Of a DNA stretch of 64,000 nucleotides, positions 42,610-51,965 are shown piece by piece. The stretch spans positions 1 through 64,000 of the forward strand of contig NZ_BDBQ01000070.1 in the NCBI RefSeq assembly GCF_001613065.1. The letters are read 5' to 3'. The DNA comes from Nocardia miyunensis NBRC 108239 (GTDB lineage Bacteria > Actinomycetota > Actinomycetes > Mycobacteriales > Mycobacteriaceae). The notes beneath the pieces were generated by a model. The model saw only the letters and a list, made by a program, of their open reading frames with translations. It had not been told where the DNA came from and ran no database searches. The first letter of the stretch is position 1, and every line of letters starts with the position of its first letter. A program made the position numbers and the translations under genes.

Positions 42610-42861
42610 ATGCCCACCATCACCTCCCTCTCGCCGACTTCGGGGCCCGCATCGGGATGCGCGAAGACCATCGTGCCGGGCATCGAGCTCCGCCACTGCG
42701 TCAGCTTTCATCGGCAACACCTCAGATACCTCGTTCACCACCGATCCGGACACGGAGCTTGTTGCGGGTCGCCTCGGCTGAGCTGGAAGCGGCACAGCCT
42801 GCCGTCGCCGCAGTGGGTGGGGTCGGCAACGGAGGCTCCTGCCGTCCCCGTGTCCGAGTAG
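42610..42861 (+). pseudogene. Relic of a one-repeat IPT/TIG gene (frameshifted)
   Basis: The frame starts MPTITSLSPTSGPASG, nearly identical at DNA and protein level to the start of the intact IPT protein at 44178 (MPTITSISPTSGPTSG). After this the IPT text moves to another frame: SATASAFIGNTSDTSF and TTDPDTELVA match the second half of an IPT unit (GATSVSFGGTPATSF, VNSDTQITA). So one IPT unit is present, with a frameshift and an internal loss. The strong ribosome binding site remains, so a short aberrant peptide may still be made. Confidence 0.65.
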
Positions 42862-42958
42862 TACTCCGAACCCGGACACCGTGATGGCCTGTCCGGGCTG
42901 CGGTTTCAGGTCGAGCCGCCATCACAGAGCGGCCGCAGGGGTAGCAAAGGGGGTTTCA

Positions 42959-43954
42959 TTGGCTACTGTTCTGAAGATGCTGCTGGCCGAGCGGCATCTC
43001 AAGAGTCATTCGGATTTTCTACTCGCATACGACAGGCACGCCGCGCAACTCGATCCTCCTATTCCTCCGGGATACGGGCCGGCGAAGACACAGTTCTATC
43101 GGTGGCTTTCGGGAAGAATGGTCGGACTTCCCCGCGACTACCATTGCCGGGTATTGGTCAAGATGTTCCCCGGCTGGACGATCGAGCGATTGTTTCAGAT
43201 GACGGAGGCGATACCGATCGCCGCTCGAGCCCACGAATTGGGCCTTCCCGGAACAGATATCGAGCTGGAGGCATTCCTCGGGGCCGAGATGATCACCAGC
43301 GGGATCACTCTCGTGTACCCGGCCTTCGGACTGCCGCTGCGACGCGCGCCCGCACTTCCGACGGCCGAGATTCCCTATCGATACGCATTCGACAGGAAGG
43401 TCCGCGCATTCGCGGCCGACCACCGTTCGGATGTACTGACCGCTTTGCCGGAGAAGGAATTTCGCGGGCTGTTGTACATGTTCTCCGCGCTCCAGCGTCG
43501 CACCGGAATATTGACCGAAGTACGGAGCGATCGGTACGTCGTCGCCCATGGCGACCGCCCCTATATCAGCTTCGGGCTGACTTGCAACGACTGCACACGC
43601 ATGTACCTCGAAAGCGTCGAGCGTCCGCTGTTCACGCTCAACGGCAGTGGCGCCGAAGGTGATTCACATTTCGAGCAGCTGGAGTTGACGGACGGCAGCC
43701 GGTTCGACCCGAGCGCGGGTCACGACATCGGCATCATCGCCCGGGTGCGGCCCAGCCCGGAGCTGCATCCCGACCGGTACTGGATATTCTGTGCGGGCTT
43801 GGGCCCGCGCGGTACCACCGGGGCAAGCTGGTATCTCGCCAATTTCTGGATTCCCTTACAGCGACGCGCCGGTGATCGCGAATTCGTCGCGGTAGTCGGT
43901 GTCGGTGAGAACTCCGACGATACGGCCCACCTGGAACATCTGCTGATCGAATAG
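42959..43954 (+). CDS. HTH-type actinobacterial regulator with C-terminal ligand-like domain
   Basis: 331 residues from TTG 42959, chosen because AAAGGGGG (42946-42953) stands 5 bases ahead; the frame upstream is not protein-like. The N-terminal 75 residues (LLAERHLKSHSDFLLAYDRH, GPAKTQFYRWLSG, LPRDYHCRVLVKMFPGWTI) match the DNA-binding part of actinobacterial XRE-like regulators in which a tool-like YRWLSG helix is followed by a MFPGWT segment. The remaining 250 residues are an alpha/beta domain with LTCNDCTRMYLESVERPLF, unknown to me. It sits between a relic and an intact IPT gene whose leaders share 10-bp iterons, so those leaders are its likely targets. Confidence 0.75.
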   Translation: MATVLKMLLAERHLKSHSDFLLAYDRHAAQLDPPIPPGYGPAKTQFYRWLSGRMVGLPRDYHCRVLVKMFPGWTIERLFQMTEAIPIAARAHELGLPGTDIELEAFLGAEMITSGITLVYPAFGLPLRRAPALPTAEIPYRYAFDRKVRAFAADHRSDVLTALPEKEFRGLLYMFSALQRRTGILTEVRSDRYVVAHGDRPYISFGLTCNDCTRMYLESVERPLFTLNGSGAEGDSHFEQLELTDGSRFDPSAGHDIGIIARVRPSPELHPDRYWIFCAGLGPRGTTGASWYLANFWIPLQRRAGDREFVAVVGVGENSDDTAHLEHLLIE

Positions 43955-44034
43955 ATATCCGGCACCGAACCTTATTTTGTTGTGTTGCAAACGATTTCCC
44001 GTCGGGAAGACGTCCTCGGCACGCGGCGGAATCC

Positions 44035-44177
44035 GAAGCGGACGAAAACGGACGAAAGTGGACGAAAACGGACTGCAGATGCCTTGCCGGGCAACCGATC
44101 TCAGGAGGTTACTGGAAGGAGCGGGCCCGCTACCACACAGCAGGAATCACTACAGCAGCAAGGGGAGGCCAAGACCA
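44035..44177 (+). promoter_or_regulatory. Leader with 10-bp GGACGAAAAC iterons before the IPT gene
   Basis: GGACGAAAAC, GGACGAAAGT and GGACGAAAAC follow each other at an exact 10-bp period (44040-44069), so all face the same side of the helix. Next come GCAGATGCCTTGCCGGGCAA and a purine-rich ribosome binding site AGGGGAGG (44161-44168), 9 bases before ATG 44178. The layout repeats that before the relic at 42610. Confidence 0.6.
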
Positions 44178-46415
44178 ATGCCTACCATCACGTCCATCTC
44201 TCCGACCTCGGGGCCCACATCGGGGGGCACGAGCGTCACGATCACCGGCACCGGGTTCATCGGAACTCTCACGGTGCAGTTCGGCATCATCCCAACGGTA
44301 TTCGTCGTCAATTCCGCCACGCAGATCACGGCTGTCGCCCCTCCTGGTCTACCCGGCACGGTGCAGGTCACCGTCACCGGCTTCACCGGAACCAGCAACG
44401 GCGTTCCCTACACCTACGCCGCGACCCCTGTGCTCACCAACATCACTCCCAGTTCAGGGCCCGTGACCGGTGGAACGACGGTCGTGCTCACCGGGACAGC
44501 CCTGACGGGTGCCACCTCGGTCAGTTTCGGCGGGACCCCCGCGGCCTCGTTCACGGTCAACTCGGCGACTCAGATCACGGCGGTGGCGCCTGCCCATACG
44601 GCGGGAACGGTGCTGGTCAGGGTCACCACCGCGGGCGGAACCAGCAACGGCGTCGCCTACACCTACGTCGCCGTTCCCACCCTGACCGCCATCAGTCCCA
44701 GCTCAGGGCCCGTGACCGGTGGCACAACCGTCGTGCTCACCGGAACGGCACTCACAAGCGCCACCTCGGTCAGTTTCGGTGGTACACCGGCGACCTCGTT
44801 CACCGTCAACTCGCCGACCCAGATCACGGCCGTCACCCCCGCCGGATCGGCGGGCACGGTCGCGGTCACCGTCACCACCGCGGGCGGAACCAGCAATAGC
44901 GTCGCATACACCTACGTCGCGGTTCCCACCCTGACCTCCATCACTCCCAGCTCGGGGCCGGTGGCAGGCGGGACAACGGTCATCCTCACCGGAACAGCGC
45001 TGACCGGAGCGACAGCGGTCAGTTTCGGCGGCACACCGGCGACCTCGTTCACCGTCAACTCGCCGACCCAGATCACCGCGGTCACCCCCGCCGGATCGGC
45101 GGGCACCGTGGCGGTCACCGTCACCACCGCGGGCGGAACCAGCAACAGCGTCGCCTACACCTATGCCGCGCTTCCCACCCTGACCACGGTGGCACCGAAT
45201 GCGGGACCGGTGACCGGCGGGACAACCGTCATCCTCACCGGAACTGCGCTGGCGGGCGCCACCTCGGTCAGTTTCGGCGGCACACCCGCGGCCTCGTTCA
45301 CCGTCAACTCCCCCACCCAGATCACCGCGGTCACCCCCGCCGGGGCGGCCGGAGCGGTGCTGGTCACCGTCACCACCGCGGGCGGAACCAGCAACGGCGT
45401 CGCCTACACCTATGCCGCGGTTCCCACCCTGACCACGGTGGCACCGAATGCGGGACCGGTGACGGGTGGGACGGTTGTCGTGCTGACCGGGACGGCCCTG
45501 ACCGGGGCTACCTCGGTGAGTTTCGGCGGCACACCCGCGGCCTCGTTCGCCGTCAACTCCCCCACCCAGATCACGGCGGTCACCCCCGCCGGGGCGGCCG
45601 GAGCGGTACTGGTCACCGTCACCACCGCGGGCGGAACCAGCAACGGTGTCCCGTTCACCTATGTCGCGGTTCCCACCCTGACCGCCATCGCTCCCAGTTC
45701 AGGACCGGCGACCGGCGGGACCACCGTCGTGCTCACCGGGACGGCCCTGACCGGCGCGAGCGCGGTGAGTTTCGGCGGCACACCAGCGGCCTCGTTCATC
45801 GTCGACTCGGACACTCAGATCACCGCGATCACTCCGGCCGGGTCGGCGGGGACGGTGCTGGTCACCGTCACCACCGCGGGTGGAACCGTGGACGGTGTCG
45901 CGTTCACTTACGTGGCCGTTCCCACCCTGACCTCGATCGCTCCCGGTTCAGGACCGGTGGCCGGCGGGACCACCGTCGTGCTCACCGGGACGGCCCTGAC
46001 CGGTGCGAGCGCGGTCGATTTCGGTGGCACACCGGCGGCCTCGTTCACCGTCAACTCGCCGACCCAGATCACGGCCGTCACCCCGGCCGGGTCGGCGGGG
46101 ACGGTGCTGGTCACCGTCACCACCGCGGGCGGAACCGTCGACGGTGTCTCGTTCACCTACGCTGCGGTTCCCACCCTCAGCACGGTCAGTCCGACGTCGG
46201 GCACGACGGCCGGCGGAACCGCCGTCACCCTCACCGGGACGGCCCTGACGGGCGCGAGCGCGGTCGATTTCGGTGGCACACCGGCGGCCTCGTTCAACGT
46301 CGACTCCGACACCCAGATCACCGCGATCACCCCCGCCGAGCCGGCGGGCACGGTGCAGGTCACCGCCACCACCGCGGGCGGAACCAGTAACGGCGTCTCG
46401 TACACCTACGCCTGA
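44178..46415 (+). CDS. Nine-repeat IPT/TIG domain protein
   Basis: 745 residues made of nine consecutive IPT/TIG (immunoglobulin-like) units of about 83 residues. Each starts like VPTLTSITPSSGPVAGG and contains TTVVLTGTALTGA, VSFGGTPAASF, TQITAVTPAGSAG and VTTAGGTSNGVAYTY. Nothing else is present: no signal peptide, membrane anchor, enzyme domain or sorting signal. The units are so alike that several 249-bp DNA blocks are close to identical, so copy number is likely to vary. Start ATG 44178 by ribosome binding site; the open frame upstream to 43977 is non-coding leader. Possible roles are an adhesin-like fibre or scaffold exported by a non-Sec route, or a cytosolic structural protein. Confidence 0.93.
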   Translation: MPTITSISPTSGPTSGGTSVTITGTGFIGTLTVQFGIIPTVFVVNSATQITAVAPPGLPGTVQVTVTGFTGTSNGVPYTYAATPVLTNITPSSGPVTGGTTVVLTGTALTGATSVSFGGTPAASFTVNSATQITAVAPAHTAGTVLVRVTTAGGTSNGVAYTYVAVPTLTAISPSSGPVTGGTTVVLTGTALTSATSVSFGGTPATSFTVNSPTQITAVTPAGSAGTVAVTVTTAGGTSNSVAYTYVAVPTLTSITPSSGPVAGGTTVILTGTALTGATAVSFGGTPATSFTVNSPTQITAVTPAGSAGTVAVTVTTAGGTSNSVAYTYAALPTLTTVAPNAGPVTGGTTVILTGTALAGATSVSFGGTPAASFTVNSPTQITAVTPAGAAGAVLVTVTTAGGTSNGVAYTYAAVPTLTTVAPNAGPVTGGTVVVLTGTALTGATSVSFGGTPAASFAVNSPTQITAVTPAGAAGAVLVTVTTAGGTSNGVPFTYVAVPTLTAIAPSSGPATGGTTVVLTGTALTGASAVSFGGTPAASFIVDSDTQITAITPAGSAGTVLVTVTTAGGTVDGVAFTYVAVPTLTSIAPGSGPVAGGTTVVLTGTALTGASAVDFGGTPAASFTVNSPTQITAVTPAGSAGTVLVTVTTAGGTVDGVSFTYAAVPTLSTVSPTSGTTAGGTAVTLTGTALTGASAVDFGGTPAASFNVDSDTQITAITPAEPAGTVQVTATTAGGTSNGVSYTYA

Positions 46416-46491
46416 CAACCAGAGCGGCTGGGCTGCCGGTAGGAATTCCTACCGGCAGCCCGGTCGCGTCCCGGCCGACGGTCGTTGGCCG

Positions 46492-46765
46492 CTACTTCCC
46501 CGCCATGCGTTGCCCGAGCCACGATTCGATGTCCGCAAGCGCGGCGCCGGCCATTCCGGTCGGCCGAAAAGTGAAGGCGTGCAATGACTCCGGATACACC
46601 TGGATATCCACGTCGTTTCCCGCCGCGGCGAGTCGCGCGGCCAATGCCACATTGTCCTCGAGCAGGACGTCGCGACTCCCCACGATCAGCAACGTCGGCG
46701 GAAGCCCCGTCAGATCGCCGTACAGCGGCGAGATATCCGGATCGGTCCGATCGGCGACTCGGCAT
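46492..46765 (-). pseudogene. C-terminal fragment of an alpha/beta hydrolase (HSL/ABH3 type)
   Basis: The minus-strand text DPDISPLYGDLTGLPPTLLI, VGSRDVLLEDN, VYPESLHAFTF and ADIESWLGQRM is the C-terminal third of a hormone-sensitive-lipase-like hydrolase, with the catalytic Asp (SRDVLLEDN) and His (SLHAF) still present. The N-terminal part with the HGGG and GDSAG motifs is missing; the sequence gives way to the SARP-box promoter of the ABC exporter. So the gene was probably cut when the exporter island arrived. A short start at 46692 exists but would give a non-enzyme. Confidence 0.75.
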
Positions 46766-46782
46766 GACCAGCTCGAACCCCG

Positions 46783-46844
46783 TGTCAGGGGCCGTGTCAG
46801 GCCGACATCAGGCTCATATCAGCCGGACCGGCGACGGTATCCCC
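46783..46844 (+). promoter_or_regulatory. SARP-box promoter A (ABC exporter)
   Basis: Four direct repeats: TGTCAG 46783, TGTCAG 46795, CATCAG 46806, TATCAG 46817, spaced 12, 11 and 11 bp. The last is 12 bp before CGGTAT (46835-46840), and ATG 46845 follows 4 bases later, so the message is probably leaderless. Direct repeats with 11-bp spacing ahead of -10 are the classic SARP activator site. Confidence 0.75.
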
Positions 46845-47786
46845 ATGAACATGGCAATCACAGCCTCCGGGCTGCGGAAGTCGTACGGCGACAAAGCCGT
46901 ACTCGATGGCATCGACCTGAGTATCGGTGCCGGAACGATTTTTTCGTTGCTCGGACCGAACGGGGCGGGCAAGACGACGACGGTGAACGTGTTGACCACG
47001 CTGTTGAAGGCGGACGGCGGCACGGCACACGTCGCCGGGCACGACCTGGCCACCGCACCCCAGGCGGTGCGCGCGGCGATCGGTGTGACCGGACAGTTCG
47101 CGGCGGTGGACGAGCTGCTGACGGGCGAGGAGAACCTGCGGATGATGGCGGATCTGCACCGCCTGAAGGGCGGCGAGCGAAAGCGTGTCGTCAGCGAGTT
47201 GCTGGAACGATTCGATCTGGCCGAGTCGGCGAAGAAGCGGTCGTCCACCTATTCCGGTGGGATGCGCCGGAAGCTGGACCTGGCGATGACGCTGGTCACC
47301 CGGCCGCAGATCGTCTTCCTGGACGAGCCGACCACGGGCCTGGATCCGCGCAGCCGACGCACGATGTGGGAAATCGTCCGGGAGCTGACCTCCGGCGGCG
47401 TGACGATCTTCCTCACCACCCAGTACCTCGACGAGGCCGATCAGCTGGCCGACCGGATCGCGGTGCTCGATCAGGGCCGCATAGTCGCCGAGGGCACCCC
47501 CGACGACCTCAAGCGCCAGGTGCCCGGCAGTCACATCCGGCTCCGGTTCACCACGATCGGCGAATTGGATTCGGCCGCACGGGCGCTGCCCGGATCCACC
47601 CGCGACGACGAGGCCCTGACTCTGCGGGTTCCCGATAGCGGCGGCACGAAATCCCTTCGGCTGCTGCTGGATCGGCTCGCCGAATCCGCGATCGAGGCCG
47701 AAGAGGTCTCCGTCCACACTCCCGATCTGGACGACGTCTTCCTTTCCCTGACCGGTCACGCGACCACGGAGGCCACAGCATCATGA
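46845..47786 (+). CDS. ABC transporter ATP-binding protein, DrrA-like
   Basis: 313 residues. Walker A GPNGAGKTT (residues 37-45), Q-loop region GVTGQFAAVDELLTG, signature YSGGMRRKLDLAM, Walker B IVFLDEPTTGLDP, and switch His replaced by Gln in FLTTQYLDEAD, as is usual in the DrrA/daunorubicin-resistance group. A C-terminal 80-residue regulatory tail follows (HTPDLDDVFLSLTGHATTE). It powers the permease encoded next, whose ATG overlaps its stop, to export a hydrophobic drug, lipid or secondary metabolite. Start ATG 46845 is set by the promoter and the family start MAITASGLRKSYG. Under SARP-box promoter A. Confidence 0.95.
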   Translation: MNMAITASGLRKSYGDKAVLDGIDLSIGAGTIFSLLGPNGAGKTTTVNVLTTLLKADGGTAHVAGHDLATAPQAVRAAIGVTGQFAAVDELLTGEENLRMMADLHRLKGGERKRVVSELLERFDLAESAKKRSSTYSGGMRRKLDLAMTLVTRPQIVFLDEPTTGLDPRSRRTMWEIVRELTSGGVTIFLTTQYLDEADQLADRIAVLDQGRIVAEGTPDDLKRQVPGSHIRLRFTTIGELDSAARALPGSTRDDEALTLRVPDSGGTKSLRLLLDRLAESAIEAEEVSVHTPDLDDVFLSLTGHATTEATAS

Positions 47787-48544
47787 GCACCATCACCGCA
47801 CCGCTCGAGGACTCCTCGATCATGTTGCGCCGCAACATCAAACACATCACCCGGACCCCGGTCACGATCTTCAACGCGGCCCTGATGCCGGTCGTGATGA
47901 TGCTGATCTTCGTGTACGTGTTCGGTAGCGCGTTCGATGTCGGCGACCACTACATCAACTACGCGGTGCCGGGAATGATCCTGCTGGCCATCAGCTATGG
48001 CTTGTCGGGCACGGCGGTATCGGTGAGTTCCGATATGGCCAAGGGCATCATCAACCGCTTCAAGGTGATGGACGTGTCCCGCAGCGCGGTCCTGATCGGT
48101 CACGTCGTGGCCACCATCGCGACCAACGTGGTCGCCATCGCGGCCATCATCGGCATGGGCTTCGCGCTCGGATTCCGTTCGTCCGCAACAGCACTCGACT
48201 GGCTGGGCGCGATCGGCATCATGGCCGCGACATCGTTCGCGGCCTCCTGGCTCACGGTCGCGCTCGGGATGGCGGCGAAGACTCCGGAATCCGCGGGCAT
48301 GAGCGTCGTGCCGCTGATCATGCTGCCTTTCCTGAGCAGCGCGATCGTCCCCGCCGACAAGATGGGCCAGGGCGTGCGGCAGTTCGCGCAGTACCAGCCG
48401 TTCACGCCGATCATCGAATCCCTGCGCGGTTTTCTCACCGGACACCCCTCCGGCGGATACACCGCGGCTGCGCTGGCCTGGTGCGCCGGGTTCGCCATCG
48501 TCGGATACCTGTGGGCACGTGCCAGTTTCAACAAGCGAGTGTAG
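47783..48544 (+). CDS. ABC-2 type transporter permease, DrrB-like
   Basis: 253 residues with six hydrophobic segments: MPVVMMLIFVYVFGSAF, YAVPGMILLAISYGLSG, the region around VVATIATNVVAIAAIIGMG, MAATSFAASWLTVAL, VVPLIMLPFLSSAIV and ALAWCAGFAIVGYLW. The conserved DrrB loop QYQPFTPIIESLRGFLTG is present. The start overlaps the ATPase stop (ATGA), so the pair is translationally coupled. Its 3' end overlaps the convergent SARP gene by 17 bp. Substrate unknown; the SARP link suggests a product or toxic intermediate of the P450/ferredoxin genes nearby, which is an inference. Confidence 0.93.
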   Translation: MSTITAPLEDSSIMLRRNIKHITRTPVTIFNAALMPVVMMLIFVYVFGSAFDVGDHYINYAVPGMILLAISYGLSGTAVSVSSDMAKGIINRFKVMDVSRSAVLIGHVVATIATNVVAIAAIIGMGFALGFRSSATALDWLGAIGIMAATSFAASWLTVALGMAAKTPESAGMSVVPLIMLPFLSSAIVPADKMGQGVRQFAQYQPFTPIIESLRGFLTGHPSGGYTAAALAWCAGFAIVGYLWARASFNKRV

Positions 48545-51500
48545 CCGCGGCCAGCTCACGCCAGTCCGCCTGCGCGCCCTCCCTGGTCGCCTCGGTGAAA
48601 CGTTCTTCACCGAGGCGACTTCGTGCTGCCTGCCCGATCCGGGCCGCGTCCGGCTGGGAATGATCGGGGAGTCCGCGGACCGTATCGCCCGCCGCGAGCA
48701 GCCGCGCGGCCTGCTCGTCCCGGCCCTCACGCAGGGCCAGATCCGCGATCCCGACCAGCATCCTGGCGACGAAGGGCGCGTGCCCCGCCTCGGCGGCGGC
48801 CCGGAAGGCCACGGTGTGTTGTGCGCGGGCCTCGTCGAGACCGTCGGCGAGATAGCCGAGCTGACTGTGTATCTCCGCGCTGATGCTCGCCTGCTCGACG
48901 TCGCTGCCGAACAGGGCTGTCGCGGTATCGATCTGCCGATGGGCCTCCTGCGCGTCTCCGCTCCACCGGGCCAGGTCCGCCTTCGCCATGGCCAATCCGG
49001 CCAGCGCGCTCGGCCAAGCAGCCTGATCCGCGCACCGCTGCGCCTCCGCCACGGCTAACGCACTCGCCTCCGAATCACCCAGCAGCCAATACAATTGGGC
49101 CTGGCGCCACCGGCATCGAACAACATCGTCGAGCGTGCCGACCTCGGTGACCACCGCGATCCCCTGCTCGAAATACTCACAGGCAGAGGCGAATTCGCCA
49201 CGCATGGCAATGCGATCCGCCAGTTCGGTCAACGCGAAGAAAATGCCCCAACGCTCACCGATCGCCCGGAACTCGGCCAGGGCCGTCTCGAAATACTCGT
49301 CCGCCTCCCGCCCCGGCTGGCCGACCATCGTCCGCATCTTGCCCAGCTGCAACCGGGCCAACGCACGCACCCAGGGGTCGTCGTCGGTGAGCAGCGGTTC
49401 GAACGCGGTCAGCAGCGCGTCCGGCCCCTGCAGCATTCGTTCGAGCGCGGCGACGAACCCCAGCAGCGGGTAGCGAGCCTGACTGTGCTGACTGAAGCGG
49501 TATGCCTTGTGAATCCATTCCTGCGCCAGGCTCTCATCGGTCGGCCCGGACATCATGAAGTGCACGACCAAGCCGTACACCATGGCGCGCGTCCCGTCGT
49601 CCACCTCGCCGGGCAGGTCGGCGGCCGCGGTGATCAACTCCAGGCCCTCGGCCTTGTGCCCGCCGAGCCACCAGTACCAGCCCGCGGCCGCCGCGAGCCG
49701 CATCGCCCCCGCATCGCCGGCCGCGAGCCCGCCGCGCATCGCCACCGCGATGTTGTCGTGCTCGGCCTCGAGCGTTGCGAGCCACCGGATCTGCTCTGCG
49801 CGGCGCAGATTCGGCTCCGCGGCCTCGGCGAGCTCGGTGAAATACTCCAGATGCGCCCGGCGCGCCGACTCCGATTCACCCGACTCCTCGAGCCGTTCCC
49901 ACGCGTACTGCTGGATCGTGCCGAGCATCCGATACCGCGGCCCACTGTCGTCGGCGATGAGCAGCAGCGATTTCTCGGTCAACGCGGTCAGCAGCTCGAG
50001 TATCTCCCATTGCTCGATCGCCGTATCCTGCTCGCCCCCTTGCACTTCGCGGGCGCGGATCGAATCGGTTCCGGCCGTTGCGCTGCGACCCCCGACTTTC
50101 ACGCAAACCTGTTCGGCCGCTTCGAGACTCACGCCGCCGGAGAACACCGAGAGCCGACGCAGAACCATCCGCTCGGCATCGGTGAGCAGCTCCCAGCTCC
50201 AGTCGACCACCGCGCGCAGCGTCCGATGCTGCGGTATCGCGGTGCGGCTGCCGCCGGTCAGCAGCCGGAACCGATCATCGAGGCGAGTGGCGAGCTGATC
50301 GAGGGACATGGTGCGCAGCCGGGCCGCGGCCAGCTCGATCGCCAGTGGTATTCCGTCCAGGGCCCGGCAGACGTGCACCATCGTCGACAGGGTGCGGGCA
50401 TCGACCGGGAGATCTTTGCGCACAGCACCGGCCCGATCCCGCAGCAACTGCACCGCCGGGGAGGATTCGATCTCGCCGGCGCTCGCGCCCTCGGCCGGCA
50501 CCGTCAGCGGCGCGACCTGCCACAGCGCCTCACCCGTGATGCCGAGCGGTTCCCGGCTCGTAGCCAGGATCCGCAGCTTTCGGCACTCCCCCAGCACCCG
50601 GTGGGCGAATGCCGCCGCGGCATCGATCACATGCTCGCAGTTGTCCAGGATGAGCAGCGTTTCCCGGTCACGCAGCGCCGCGACCAGCCGATCCATCGGT
50701 TCCGCGTGCTGTACGGCAAGCAACGCATCCCGCAGTCCCAGCGCAGCCAGTGCCGATTGCGCCACGTCACCGGTCGCACCGACGGAAACCAACTCCACCA
50801 GCCAGGCCCCGTCCGGCAGGTCGTCGAGCATGCTGCGCGCGGTCTCGAGCGCCAGCCGGGTCTTTCCCGAGCCACCGGGCCCGGTCAGGGTGGTGAGCCG
50901 ATGGTTCGAGATGAACGCGCGCACGGCCGCGACGTCGGCGTATGTGCCGATGAACGTGGTGAGCTCGGCCCGCAGATTCGTCTTGCGCTCCGCCTCCTCC
51001 CGCGCACCGACCTCACCGCGCAGCAGCGCGACGTGCAGCGCCGACAGCTCCGGTGAGGGGTCCGCGCCCAGCGCGTCGGCCAGAGCCTCCCGCGCGCGTT
51101 GGTAGACGGTCAGCGCCTCGGCGGCACGCCCCGCCTCGCCCAGCGCCCGCATCAGCGCGGCAACCAGCCGTTCCCGCACCGGATTCCGGGCCACCAACTC
51201 GGTCAGCTCGGCGACCAGTTCCGGCCCCCGGCCGAGCCGAATCTCCGCCTCGTACAGATCCTCCGCGGCCGCCAGGCGCAAGCCCTCGAGCCGAGTGACC
51301 ACCGCGTCGACGGCCTCGCTGTCCTGGGTACCGACGTCCTGCATCAATGCGCCGCGCCACAGCTCGACGGCCTCGCGCAGCAGTTCGGCGCGATGCGCGT
51401 CGCCACCGCCACCGGCCTGGTCCACCAGCTGTTCGAAGCGCACGGCATCGACGGCACGTGGCTCGATGATCAGCCGATATCCGCCCGCCTGCACATCGAG

Positions 51501-51734
51501 CGACCCGTCCGGCAGCACCCGGCGCAGCCGGGAAACCAGCGCCTGCAGCGCATTCGCCGCGTCGGCGGGCGGCTGCTCGCCCCAAATCCAGTCGACCAGC
51601 GTCGATTTCCGGACCGCGCGGCCGGGTTCGAGTGCCAGGGCGATCAGCAACGCCCGCAACCGCGCACCCGGTACTTCGATCACCCCACCGTCATCTGCTC
51701 GGATATCGAGCGGTCCAAGCAATGCGATCTTCAC
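48528..51734 (-). CDS. AfsR-like SARP regulator with NB-ARC ATPase and TPR region
   Basis: 1068 residues from GTG 51734 (VKIALLGPLDIRADDG). Order: winged-helix DNA-binding domain (residues 1-85), BTAD domain with LVARNPVRERLVAALMRAL (to about 245), NB-ARC/STAND ATPase with Walker A LTGPGGSGKTRLALETA and Walker B ETLLILDNCEHV, then RDRAGAVRKDLP-type helical linker, and a long helical TPR-like C-terminus. Such proteins activate secondary-metabolite operons through 11-bp direct repeats. Three such arrays occur within 5 kb (46783, 51841, 52667); one lies in its own divergent promoter region, so autoregulation is possible. An ATG at 51794 is an alternative start but adds a basic, non-family leader. 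Confidence 0.93.
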   Translation of the reverse strand: MKIALLGPLDIRADDGGVIEVPGARLRALLIALALEPGRAVRKSTLVDWIWGEQPPADAANALQALVSRLRRVLPDGSLDVQAGGYRLIIEPRAVDAVRFEQLVDQAGGGGDAHRAELLREAVELWRGALMQDVGTQDSEAVDAVVTRLEGLRLAAAEDLYEAEIRLGRGPELVAELTELVARNPVRERLVAALMRALGEAGRAAEALTVYQRAREALADALGADPSPELSALHVALLRGEVGAREEAERKTNLRAELTTFIGTYADVAAVRAFISNHRLTTLTGPGGSGKTRLALETARSMLDDLPDGAWLVELVSVGATGDVAQSALAALGLRDALLAVQHAEPMDRLVAALRDRETLLILDNCEHVIDAAAAFAHRVLGECRKLRILATSREPLGITGEALWQVAPLTVPAEGASAGEIESSPAVQLLRDRAGAVRKDLPVDARTLSTMVHVCRALDGIPLAIELAAARLRTMSLDQLATRLDDRFRLLTGGSRTAIPQHRTLRAVVDWSWELLTDAERMVLRRLSVFSGGVSLEAAEQVCVKVGGRSATAGTDSIRAREVQGGEQDTAIEQWEILELLTALTEKSLLLIADDSGPRYRMLGTIQQYAWERLEESGESESARRAHLEYFTELAEAAEPNLRRAEQIRWLATLEAEHDNIAVAMRGGLAAGDAGAMRLAAAAGWYWWLGGHKAEGLELITAAADLPGEVDDGTRAMVYGLVVHFMMSGPTDESLAQEWIHKAYRFSQHSQARYPLLGFVAALERMLQGPDALLTAFEPLLTDDDPWVRALARLQLGKMRTMVGQPGREADEYFETALAEFRAIGERWGIFFALTELADRIAMRGEFASACEYFEQGIAVVTEVGTLDDVVRCRWRQAQLYWLLGDSEASALAVAEAQRCADQAAWPSALAGLAMAKADLARWSGDAQEAHRQIDTATALFGSDVEQASISAEIHSQLGYLADGLDEARAQHTVAFRAAAEAGHAPFVARMLVGIADLALREGRDEQAARLLAAGDTVRGLPDHSQPDAARIGQAARSRLGEERFTEATREGAQADWRELAAATLAC

Positions 51735-51840
51735 CCGGCCATTCTGCCGTGAATGGGCAAATCGTCCACCGACAGCTTTCCGGCGGCCACGCAACCGCGG
51801 TCTACCAGGCGGAACACAGTGCCGGCCAGGCCGAACGCCG

Positions 51841-51903
51841 TGTCAGCGGGCATGTCAGAACGATGTCAGGCCGGTATCAGCCAACCCGGCGAAAGTAGTG
51901 CCA
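51841..51903 (+). promoter_or_regulatory. SARP-box promoter B (DUF4097-like gene)
   Basis: TGTCAG 51841, TGTCAG 51853, TGTCAG 51864, TATCAG 51875, the same 12/11/11 spacing as promoter A. CCCGGCGAAAGTAGTGCCAT follows, aligning base for base with the -10/start region of promoters A and C, but the ATGAAC seen there is ATCAAC here. The gene starts 62 bp later at its own ribosome binding site. The divergent SARP gene begins on the other side. Confidence 0.72.
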
Positions 51904-51965
51904 TCAACGAAACACAGCAATCCAGCACACCGGCTGAATTCGCTACTCGCACAAGGAGAAACGCC

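Noticed and set aside
43977..44177. Upstream extension of the IPT protein giving a longer N-terminus
   Set aside because: The extra 67 residues encode the iteron leader and are not signal-peptide-like; a strong ribosome binding site sits before 44178.
46406..46765. Minus-strand 119-codon frame MPSRRSDRSGYLA
   Set aside because: It is out of frame with the hydrolase fragment that clearly reads in the neighbouring frame.
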